DNA of 64,000 nucleotides, taken from assembly GCA_963791805.1 (NCBI GenBank), contig CAWBTU010000006.1, positions 1,860,001 through 1,924,000 on the forward strand. The letters run 5' to 3'. Position numbers and translations under genes: made by a program. The notes beneath the pieces are model-generated. The model did no database searches, was not told the DNA's origin, and was given only the letters and a program-made list of their open reading frames with translations. Positions 51,196-58,791 of this stretch are shown in pieces. This DNA comes from JACMJL01 sp963791805. GTDB taxonomy: Bacteria > Bacillota > Clostridia > Clostridiales > Clostridiaceae. Every line of letters starts with the position of its first letter. Positions within the stretch are counted from its first letter, which is position 1.

Positions 51196-52565
51196 ATGGA
51201 AGAAAATGATAAGTACATAACTATAAAAAAGTTGGTAGAAACAAATGGTAATAAGAAGAGAGCTGCGCTTGTTCTTAACTGTTCAATCAGACATATTAAT
51301 CGGATGATTAAAGGGTATAAAGAGCGTGGAAAAGAATACTTTGTTCATGGTAATCGTGGTAGAAAACCAGCTAACGCTTTTGATGAAGAAAAAAACTATT
51401 TAATCCTTAATCTATACCGAACAAAATATCCCGATGCTAACTTAACTCATTTTTCGGAGTTGCTAGCAAAACATGAAGATATCAAAGCATCTCCAAGCAC
51501 AATCAGGTCTATCCTTATGCAGGAATTCATCCTGTCTCCTAAGGCTAAGCGTGCTACAAGAAAGAAAATTAAAGAACAGCTAAAAGAATTAAAAAGCAAA
51601 GCAAAAACTAGAAAAGAGTTAGCGGAAATACAAACTGCTATTGTTGCTGCTGAAGATGCACATCCAAGACGTCCTAGATGTGCTTACGCAGGCGAAATGC
51701 TCCAGATGGATGCTTCTGTGCATATCTGGTTTGGTAAAGAAAAAACTCAATTACACATAGCTGTAGATGATGCTACAGGTGCTATTGTAGGAGCTTACTT
51801 TGACTCACAAGAAACCCTAAACGGGTATTATAATGTATTGCATCAAGTTCTTACACAATACGGAATTCCGTACATGCTCTTTACTGATAGACGTACTGTA
51901 TTTGAGTATAAGCAAAAAAATCCCCTTCAATTGAAGAGGATACTTTCACACAATTTAGTTATGCCTGTAAACAGCTAGGCATAGAAATTAAAACAAGCAG
52001 TGTTGCTCAATCTAAAGGGCGCGTAGAAAGAATGTTTCAGACTCTACAATCACGCCTCCCCTTAGAAATGAGACTCGCTCACATAAGCACAATTGAGCAA
52101 GCAAATGAATTCTTAAACTCCTACATAAAAGAATTCAATGCTCAGTTTGCTTTACCTTTAGATAATAACAAAACTGTATTTGAAACGCAAGTTGACATTA
52201 AAAAAATCAACTTGATTCTTGCTGTTCTTAGTAGTCGAAAAGTAGACAGCGGAAGCTGTATAAAGTTTAATAACTCTTACTATCTTCCAGTTGATAGCAA
52301 TGGACATCCAGTGCACTATCGTAAAGGAACCTCCGGTATGGTTATAAAGGCTTTTGATGCTGGATTGTACTATTGCGTAAATGAACAAGTTTATGGGTTA
52401 GATCTACTTCCAAATCATGTTCTTTCATCGAAAAACTTTGATTTGGAAGTAGCACCAAAAGATCCACAAAAACGATATATACCGCCAATGAGCCATCCAT
52501 GGAAACAAGCCTCATTTGAACATTATTGTAATAAACAAAATCATCGAAAACAACTTACAGCATAA
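51196..52565 (+). CDS. DDE transposase, reading frame broken at an A7 run
   Basis: An N-terminal helix-turn-helix (NKKRAALVLNCSIRHINRMI) precedes the RNase-H-fold catalytic domain: first Asp in LQMDASVHIWFG, second in PYMLFTDRRTVFEYKQK, and Glu in KGRVERMFQTLQSRLP. The frame stops at 51978 but continues in the -1 frame from TCC CCT after a run of seven A residues (51914-51920). A single missing A or a programmed -1 slip there gives one protein of about 456 residues. The ATG at 51196 follows AAAGGTGA. It resembles ISNCY/IS1202-group transposases. Confidence 0.82.
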
Positions 52566-52654
52566 AAAGACAAGTCTAGAAAGCGTTAGCTTAGAATTAA
52601 TTGGTTCTATGTTGTGCTTGCCATACTCAAATATATCATTTGAAGTACAATAAA

Positions 52655-52674
52655 GCACCAGCATTTGCTGGTGC
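52655..52674 (+). terminator. Hairpin near the right end of the insertion sequence
   Basis: GCACCAGC-ATTT-GCTGGTGC, a perfect 8-bp stem after the transposase stop, followed by TAATAATT; a weak terminator. Confidence 0.55.
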
Positions 52675-52716
52675 TAATAATTAAAAGTTTTTGGGACATT
52701 TTTGAAAATGCTTGAC

Positions 52717-52744
52717 ATATTTTTATTTGTTCCATATTAATCCT
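52717..52744 (+). repeat. Right copy of the 28-bp direct repeat flanking the insertion sequence
   Basis: Identical to 51042-51069; together they delimit the insertion sequence. Confidence 0.85.
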
Positions 52745-52860
52745 AAATGTAAATGCTTCTAGTATTAGTAAGATAGTGCGAGCCCTATAGTATACTGGTA
52801 TATTAAAAAAAATATGCGAATATTATATGGTATAAGCTATATAATTTTGGAGGTTATCAA

Positions 52861-53658
52861 ATGCTAAGTAGTATGAAAAGGATATTAGAAAGTATAATAA
52901 GCAAAGGAATTTATGAACTAATAAAGTATTTGCTTTTTATCGTACTTGCTGGGTTTACTGGACTAGCAACACATATTCTTGTTTCTAATATAAAATATTT
53001 GATACCTTATGCTATTTTTATATCCATAATTAATGCAGCTACTATTGGGCTACTAGGACTATCTATATATAAGCGATTTAGTCCTATATACAATATATAT
53101 ACAAAAACTGACTTCAAATATATATTTCTTGAGAAAGAATATTTTTATGAATATATAGACTCGAATCACATAATATACCAAAAGCATTTGAAGCTTAAGG
53201 TCTTATGTAAAAATATAGATAGATATTATGACAAGTATAATTGGACAGGTGTGGATATGCCTAAAATTAGTAGTGCTAATAAAGATCATACAATAATACT
53301 AACAACTAAAAGAGACTCCTTTCAGCAATTTGAAGTACATTTTGGTAAGAACTATAGAAAAGGTGAAGTAGTAGATTTAAACCTCACTTTTGAATTAGAA
53401 GATATTGAAAATAAGGCTAACACAGCTATATCAACAACTATTGTAGAACCAACAAAACATCTTCGTTTAAAAATCAAAATATCAAAAGACCATAGAGAAA
53501 ATGTTGCAAATGCTGAAATATTTCCCATTATAGACAGCCGTATAGCATTGGATAAATACGAAAAAAATTTTGACAATACTGGAGTAATAGATTGGGAAAT
53601 TATAAACCCTCCTATGTTATTAGTCTATTCATTAAGATGGACTATACCAAAATTATAA
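52861..53658 (+). CDS. Two-helix membrane protein with beta-rich cytoplasmic domain
   Basis: A 265-residue protein. Two N-terminal membrane helices (YLLFIVLAGFTGLATHILV and IPYAIFISIINAATIGLLGL, about 22-68) are followed by ~190 residues dominated by beta segments: YIDSNHIIYQKHLKLKVL, HTIILTTKRDSFQQFEVHF, RKGEVVDLNLTFELED, and the C-terminal WEIINPPMLLVYSLRWTIP. I do not recognise a named family with certainty. The layout recalls two-helix plus beta-barrel effectors of bacterial immunity (for example Cap15-type proteins), but no cyclase or other defence gene is adjacent. GGAGGT supports the start. Confidence 0.7.
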   Translation: MLSSMKRILESIISKGIYELIKYLLFIVLAGFTGLATHILVSNIKYLIPYAIFISIINAATIGLLGLSIYKRFSPIYNIYTKTDFKYIFLEKEYFYEYIDSNHIIYQKHLKLKVLCKNIDRYYDKYNWTGVDMPKISSANKDHTIILTTKRDSFQQFEVHFGKNYRKGEVVDLNLTFELEDIENKANTAISTTIVEPTKHLRLKIKISKDHRENVANAEIFPIIDSRIALDKYEKNFDNTGVIDWEIINPPMLLVYSLRWTIPKL

Positions 53659-53780
53659 TTTTTTTTATTTTGTGTTATAGATTAACATAAAATGTGGTAA
53701 TACTATATTATATACAAAAGTCTATTTTAAATAAAAAACAAAGGGTGATTTTAATGCATGATTAATAATTATAGAAATAT

Positions 53781-53812
53781 AAAAAGGTGACCTTAAATTA
53801 GGTTGCCTTTTT
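53781..53812 (+). terminator. Terminator upstream of the L7/L12-like ORF
   Basis: AAAAAGGTGACCT (53781-53793) and AGGTTGCCTTTTT (53800-53812) pair with two G-T wobbles; the T-rich arm is the tail. It ends the transcript of the two-helix membrane protein gene. Confidence 0.65.
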
Positions 53813-53934
53813 ATATTTATATAATTATCCTTTATAATTCATAGTACATTTTCGTTACAAGTTATATTTATAATATGTTATAATATTAAAATCACATATT
53901 TATTTAAGAAGGTTTTAAAGGGGGATCATTAATT

Positions 53935-54273
53935 TTGAAGTTAAAATCATGGGAACTATGGTTATTTTCTGGAATTAGTTTTTTATTTGTAGGAATAGTA
54001 TACCTAATTAGAAATACATATTTTTTAGGAGCTATATTTACGCTTTTAGGAGGATTTTATCTGTTTTTAAGCAAAACTAATTATAAAGGCGATAATAAAC
54101 CTGCTGTAGCTAAAGTGCCTGATAAAGTTCTAAAAAACATGGATGTTGAATTAAGAAGCTTACTTGCGGAGGGTAAAAAAATTAAAGCAATTAAAAAATA
54201 TAGAGTCGTTACTGGACTTGGTTTAAAAGAAGCTAAGGAATATGTTGATGCACTTCAAAGTGAGTCAAATTAG
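53935..54273 (+). CDS. Membrane protein with L7/L12 C-terminal-like domain
   Basis: A 112-residue protein: two short membrane helices (LWLFSGISFLFVGIVYLI and LGAIFTLLGGFYLFL), a linker, and a ~40-residue C-terminal helical motif (LLAEGKKIKAIKKYRVVTGLGLKEAKEYVDAL) that matches the C-terminal domain of ribosomal protein L7/L12, where it contacts translation factors. Similar free-standing domains occur in clostridial proteins of unknown role. The start is a TTG with AAAGGGGGATC upstream. Confidence 0.75.
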   Translation: MKLKSWELWLFSGISFLFVGIVYLIRNTYFLGAIFTLLGGFYLFLSKTNYKGDNKPAVAKVPDKVLKNMDVELRSLLAEGKKIKAIKKYRVVTGLGLKEAKEYVDALQSESN

Positions 54274-54339
54274 GATTCTCGTAAAAATTGAATTGACGTA
54301 TTTTAACAAAATCTGATATATTTATGATGAGGTGATTTT

Positions 54340-54687
54340 ATGCTAATTAAAAAGTTCAAGGAAATAGAAGAAGCAGCAAATGCAATAGGAGAAGGGAAAT
54401 TTTTAATTAATACACTCCCTAAGCGAACAATTGGAGACTGTCCAGTACAAGATTTTCAACAATACAGTATAACTGCAAATAATAATACTATACTTATCTC
54501 CACTATAATATTCAATAATGGAAATTTATTTACTAATCCCATTATATCAATCAAAGATAGCCAAAATGTGGATATTACATTAGATGTATTTGAAATTCCT
54601 CTTGAAGATAGAGATGATTTTGATGAAGATTTTGATTGTACAAAAGATAGCCTAATAAAAGCATTAAATTGGTTGAAAAATAGTTAG
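54340..54687 (+). CDS. Hypothetical 115-residue protein
   Basis: A soluble acidic protein with beta strands in the middle (NTILISTIIFNNGNLF, NPIISIKDSQNVDITLDVFEIP) and an acidic loop (EDRDDFDEDFDC). No family recognised. GAGGTGATTTT precedes the ATG. It ends in a hairpin shared with the convergent chemoreceptor gene. Confidence 0.65.
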   Translation: MLIKKFKEIEEAANAIGEGKFLINTLPKRTIGDCPVQDFQQYSITANNNTILISTIIFNNGNLFTNPIISIKDSQNVDITLDVFEIPLEDRDDFDEDFDCTKDSLIKALNWLKNS

Positions 54688-54692
54688 TAGCA

Positions 54693-54737
54693 TAGAGGAC
54701 ATAGTAAATGATTTGATATCATTTATTATGTCCTCTA
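54693..54737. terminator. Long hairpin between convergent genes
   Basis: TAGAGGACATAGTAAATGAT (54693-54712) is perfectly complementary to 54718-54737 around a five-base loop. Flanks are T-rich on the plus side (TTATTATTCTTTT). Confidence 0.7.
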
Positions 54738-54775
54738 AGTTATTATTCTTTTATAGCTTGTATATTCAAACTTTA

Positions 54776-55764
54776 TTAGCGCCCCACCTTATTACTCATC
54801 TGTTTTTTCAAAATATCTAACTGATTTAAGTAGTGTAACATATGAAGATAATAATCAGCTTTTTTTGTACACTTAAAACTAAATCCTCAAATTGAGTATT
54901 ATCTTGAGCCGTTTTCGCTATTATGTTTATAAGATCACTGTTAATTTGTGAAATCTCATCTATATTATCATCCTGTGAATTCATTACGCCTTTAAGGTTT
55001 TGTAAAAGCTCATCTTCGGTTGCAGTTATATTGTCCATTATTATACTAGAATTTTTTATTAGTTCTTGAGTTGATGGTATTATTTTTGTTCCCTCATCAC
55101 TTTTCTTACTTAGCTCTGATATAATTTCTGTCATAGTTTTTAAAGAACTCATAATACTCTTAGCATTTTGTTGAGTACTTTCAGAAAGTTTCTTTATCTC
55201 TTTAGCCACAACAGCGAACCCTTTCCCATTTTCCCCGGCACGAGCAGCTTCAATAGAAGCGTTTAAAGAGAGCATGTTCGTCTGGCTTGCTATACTAGAA
55301 ATAATTGAAGCAAGACTTTCTATCTGACTATATTGGGACTTCAATTCGCTGGATAGTTCATTGAATTGTGAGAATAACTCAATAATGCTATTCATCTCTC
55401 CTACAATAGAAATATTTTCAGATTTTGCACTACTTACACTTTCAGAAGATATTCTTAAATTCTCTATAGCTTGATCTAGTAATTCCTTAGTATGCTTGCT
55501 GCTATTTGACACACTTTCCAAATGATTTTGAACGTTTTGTGTTTGTTCTTTTGTATAGCCTTCACCGTTTAAGAGTGAATTGAAATTAGCAGTCATTTTT
55601 CCTTCTTCTTCTATTACTAATTGTGCTTGATTTTCAATTTGATTACTTAATTCAAAAACATAGTCAATATTCTCTAAGTTATTCCATTTAGCTTCTAAAG
55701 CTTGCTTACTTATATCCTTTTCAGAAATATTATCTTCTTTACTTTGTCTCTTCTCAAATATCAT
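54776..55764 (-). CDS. Soluble methyl-accepting chemoreceptor, C-terminus out of frame
   Basis: A cytoplasmic chemotaxis-type signalling protein with no membrane helices. The conserved hairpin tip is SQTNMLSLNASIEAARAGENGKGFAVVAKEIKKLSESTQQ (seen in two parts). The open frame ends at 54826 with SVQKKLIIIFICYTT, which is atypical. Adding one A to the A7 run at 54860-54866 gives SVQKKADYYLHMLHYLNQL and a stop at 54776, a more plausible helical end. It follows the FIST-domain gene by 15 bases, so the sensor and receptor are encoded as separate proteins. Confidence 0.82.
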
Positions 55765-55779
55765 AATAATTTTACTCCT

Positions 55780-56820
55780 CTACTCTATTAACAAAAGTAC
55801 CATTGTTTGGTTCGAATGATTTTTATAATACTGTTCCCCATAACTCACAAAGCCTGTGATATTGTTACAAAAGCTAATCATTTCTTTATCAAATTCATGC
55901 CATGTCTTTTCCTGTATAAACTTCAAACTTCTTAAAATACAGTGAACAGAAAATACAAAGGAAGGCTTAAATTGTGCACTTTTTATAGTTTGCTTTAAAA
56001 TTTCAATAGGATCTTCAGCCTTTAATAAATGTACAAATGTATTTTCCATTAATTCACAATAAAAAGTTATTGATTTATCACTATTTACCTTCATAGGAGA
56101 AGCAATAAATATATCATTTTCGTAGGTCTTTCCCAATGGATGATTCATAAAATAACTAGGTAATTCATCTTCCTTTATACCTAAAACTCTTGCATATTCT
56201 TTGCTTGCAGGCTGATTATTAAAGGATTTCACTGTCCTATTAAGTACATCTGCTTCAGTGACCAATAGATTTTGTCCTGCACTTGTATATATATTTTCTT
56301 TTAATATACAAGTTCTTTTTTTGCTATTAAAAAATATTGAGACATTACTTACTCTTTTATTTCCTATATAAATATAGGTTTCTTTAAATTGCAAATTGTC
56401 TCCTGAACTTCCACCAATAATTTTAAAATCTGGAGCTATAAAATAGAAAGTTGATAGGATACTTTCTTCAGTGCCACTTAACCCATCACATAAAAGTAAC
56501 ATAAAAGCATTTTTATTATTTTTGACCTTACCATACGCGCTTTTTAGCATATCAACGCTTTTTATAGCGGGATATGCTATCTCCACAATATCAGCTTCCC
56601 CCTTATCATATTCAAACCCAGTAATTACTCCATCTTTATAACCATTACAAGTATATTCACCGCTAGTGGAACATACTATTGTATTTTGCGAAACATTTTT
56701 AGAAAGCTCTATAGCTTTACCAACTGGTGCAAATAACACTATACCCTTAGTTTTCAATATATTTATATCCTGTGTATATGCATATGCATCATTCACAGAT
56801 TGAAATAATAATTGTTTCAT
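55780..56820 (-). CDS. FIST-domain sensory protein
   Basis: A 346-residue protein with FIST N and FIST C domains: NILKTKGIVLFAPVGKAIE, IVCSTSGEYTCNGYKDGVITGF, FKIIGGSSGDNLQFKETYIYIG, YARVLGIKEDELPSYFMNHPLG and FVSYGEQYYKNHSNQTMVLL. FIST proteins bind small ligands such as amino acids and are found with kinases or chemotaxis proteins. I prefer the ATG at 56820 (GAGGTG upstream) over the in-frame start at 56829. It is followed by a soluble chemoreceptor, suggesting a two-protein chemosensory unit. Confidence 0.9.
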   Translation of the reverse strand: MKQLLFQSVNDAYAYTQDINILKTKGIVLFAPVGKAIELSKNVSQNTIVCSTSGEYTCNGYKDGVITGFEYDKGEADIVEIAYPAIKSVDMLKSAYGKVKNNKNAFMLLLCDGLSGTEESILSTFYFIAPDFKIIGGSSGDNLQFKETYIYIGNKRVSNVSIFFNSKKRTCILKENIYTSAGQNLLVTEADVLNRTVKSFNNQPASKEYARVLGIKEDELPSYFMNHPLGKTYENDIFIASPMKVNSDKSITFYCELMENTFVHLLKAEDPIEILKQTIKSAQFKPSFVFSVHCILRSLKFIQEKTWHEFDKEMISFCNNITGFVSYGEQYYKNHSNQTMVLLLIE

Positions 56821-56976
56821 ATAAATCACCTCTCATAATATATTACAGTATCTTTGTTTATTCGGCTTTTTGATGGATAATAGATTATTACATTTTGCTC
56901 CTAACTTTATCAAATTCTACATAAAACTTATTTTTCCTGCAAAATATGTGAATTTGTGTTATTTTTTATTTCTACA

Positions 56977-57009
56977 TGTATTACAAGTAACTTAAATACT
57001 TGTAATACA
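56977..57009. promoter_or_regulatory. Perfect 13-bp inverted repeat upstream of the FIST gene
   Basis: TGTATTACAAGTA (56977-56989) and TACTTGTAATACA (56997-57009) around seven bases. No T-run follows on the minus strand, so it is more likely an operator for the FIST-chemoreceptor operon than a terminator. Confidence 0.5.
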
Positions 57010-57038
57010 AAAAAAACTAGAGCAATTATACTCTAGTT
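57009..57038 (-). terminator. Terminator of the lipoprotein gene
   Basis: On the minus strand AACTAGAG and CTCTAGTT form the stem, followed by eight T residues. Confidence 0.75.
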
Positions 57039-57145
57039 ATCCTGTAGAAAATCACATTAATTATCTATTTTTTTACAATAATCATATCCTTTTTCTGTAA
57101 AAGTATGCCTGAGTTTGATTAATTGACCTAACTTTGAAAACTTAA

Positions 57146-58144
57146 CTATTTAATCTCATCTACTGCATCACCGAAGGCATTCATGTATTGAGAAAACTTT
57201 CCTGTATCAAAAGTATATCCGCTTTCTTTAGGCGCAGGTTTTTTGCTTTTTATTTGATTATATAAAGCATCTATTTCTGCAGATAACTTATTCCAAATGC
57301 CTTTAATATTTGAAAATTGTGCTGCATCTAAGCCTTGAATATAGATATCGTAATCCTTTTTCTTTTTATAAGAATTGTCAAGTTGACTTACTAGAAAATC
57401 TATATCAATACTTTCTCCTGTGCTGCCTGCTCCACTATTCAAATAGGAACTCACATCACAAAAGCCTTTGTTCCAAATATCACCAATAACAAAGTTGTTA
57501 ATTTCATCAAACTTACTTTTTGGTGATTTATCAGTCTTATTATCATCTGATGAAACGCTTGCCAACCCACCAGTTATAGCATTCTGTAGTTCTTTGTCCA
57601 TCTTTATTTTCCAGTGCTTATTAGTTTTTGATAATTTCACATTAACAGTTGTTGTCTCTTTTTTATTGTCTTTCTTTGAAATCATATCAATTAACATTTG
57701 ATCTGTTTTTTTACTCATATCTGAGTCTGTAAGTTTTTTATCATCTGTGGTAAAGGCGTTTCCCACAGATAATTTCATCACTTCTGCAATGTATTCACCC
57801 ATTAAACTCTTCATATCCGTGTTAGTTATTTCAGTTTTAACTGTTGCAGTTTTACCACTTACTGAAGATGATATTATTTTATAATCTAATTTAGAAAAAA
57901 ATAGTTTTGTATTTTCTTTAACCTTAATTGATTCTTCACCACTAGAGGTACCGAAATTCATTAACTCATCATAAGTGAAATAATTTTTCATGCCAGCTTC
58001 ATCAAGAGATTTTACTGAGCTTAGGGATTTTGAAACAGCTTGTTTTGGTGATTCACCATCAGAATTACAAGCTGAGAATACAAATAAACAAATAATACAT
58101 AATGCTAGTGTTGTAAATAAAGATTTTGTGTTTTTAACCTTCAT
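57146..58144 (-). CDS. Lipoprotein, DUF5105-like
   Basis: A 332-residue lipoprotein: KSLFTTLALCIICLFVFSAC with lipobox FSAC (Cys near 26), then a mature part containing a two-part layout of DUF5105-like sequence (YKIISSSVSGKTATVKTEITNTDMKSL and TTVNVKLSKTNKHWKIKMD) plus a C-terminal helical region. It is predicted to be anchored outside the membrane. Function unknown. GGAGGAA precedes the ATG. It stands alone with its own terminator. Confidence 0.75.
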   Translation of the reverse strand: MKVKNTKSLFTTLALCIICLFVFSACNSDGESPKQAVSKSLSSVKSLDEAGMKNYFTYDELMNFGTSSGEESIKVKENTKLFFSKLDYKIISSSVSGKTATVKTEITNTDMKSLMGEYIAEVMKLSVGNAFTTDDKKLTDSDMSKKTDQMLIDMISKKDNKKETTTVNVKLSKTNKHWKIKMDKELQNAITGGLASVSSDDNKTDKSPKSKFDEINNFVIGDIWNKGFCDVSSYLNSGAGSTGESIDIDFLVSQLDNSYKKKKDYDIYIQGLDAAQFSNIKGIWNKLSAEIDALYNQIKSKKPAPKESGYTFDTGKFSQYMNAFGDAVDEIK

Positions 58145-58323
58145 TTTTATTCCTCCTGTTTTCTTGATATTAACTTAATACAAATTTAACCGCAAAGCTT
58201 TGCTATTTAGTTTTTTTGTCTTACATTTTATAAATAGCATACAACCCATAAATTCATATAAAATTTCTTTTACTTTATTCAACATCAATATGCAATTTTC
58301 CTTCAATTTTTGTAGATTAATGT

Positions 58324-58352
58324 AAAAAACTCCGATATATTCCTCGGAGTTT
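58324..58352 (-). terminator. Terminator downstream of the nagB remnant
   Basis: AAACTCCGA (58327-58335) and TCGGAGTTT (58344-58352) pair perfectly and the minus strand continues TTTTTT. It was presumably the terminator of the ancestral nagB gene. The stretch 58145-58323 shows nothing else. Confidence 0.7.
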
Positions 58353-58371
58353 CATTAACGCTTCTTGAATT

Positions 58372-58705
58372 ATATATATTTTTCATCTAAGTTTACAAGG
58401 TGAGTTTGTGCATCAAAGTTAATATCTGGTTCATTAAATCCTATATGTCCGTTAACTCCAATACCTAAAACTTGAATATCAACCCCTTGAGCTTACATAT
58501 TCTTTTCTCATATTCTATGCACTCTTCCTCTATGTTTTCTGCCATGCCATTAGGTATATTTATATTTTCCCTTTTTAAATTTATATGGTTAAAGAAATTA
58601 TTAATCATATAATAGTAATAGCTTTGACTATTATCTTTACTTATTCCATAATACTCATCTAAATTAAAGGTTTTTGCTTCTGAAAAGTCTATTTCTTCAT
58701 TACTT
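58372..58705 (-). pseudogene. nagB: Glucosamine-6-phosphate deaminase remnant
   Basis: On the minus strand NEEIDFSEAKTFNLDEYYG and, in another frame, GVDIQVLGIGVNGHIGFNEP (with DINFDAQTHLVNLDEK) are unmistakable NagB sequence: the FNLDEY and LGIGxNGHIGFNEP motifs include the catalytic Asp and His. The two parts are separated by a frameshift near 58495. The N-terminal third and the C-terminal third are missing. It covers about 110 of the usual ~240 residues and is clearly dead. Confidence 0.85.
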
Positions 58706-58791
58706 CTTAGCTTTCACCCCTCTTCAAATGTTGATATATCAGCCATAAGTAGAAATTCATTGTTCATAATTATAAATAATAATATTCTTTT

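Larger units (their letters stand above)
51070..52716 (+). mobile_element. IS1202-like (ISNCY) insertion sequence
   Basis: A 1.65-kb element with one transposase gene, bounded by 28-bp direct repeats. A motif ATGTCCCAAA occurs in inverted orientation near both ends (about 51115 on the left; complement of TTTGGGACAT near 52691 on the right), probably part of the transposase-binding ends. The exact outer boundaries were inferred from the direct repeats. It separates the acyl-ligase gene from the membrane-protein gene at 52.9 kb. Confidence 0.8.

Noticed and set aside
53740..53765. Three-codon frame (Met-His-Asp-stop) with a good ribosome site before a terminator
   Set aside because: Too short to judge; it may be the leftover of a deleted gene. 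No downstream gene in the same transcript is controlled by it.
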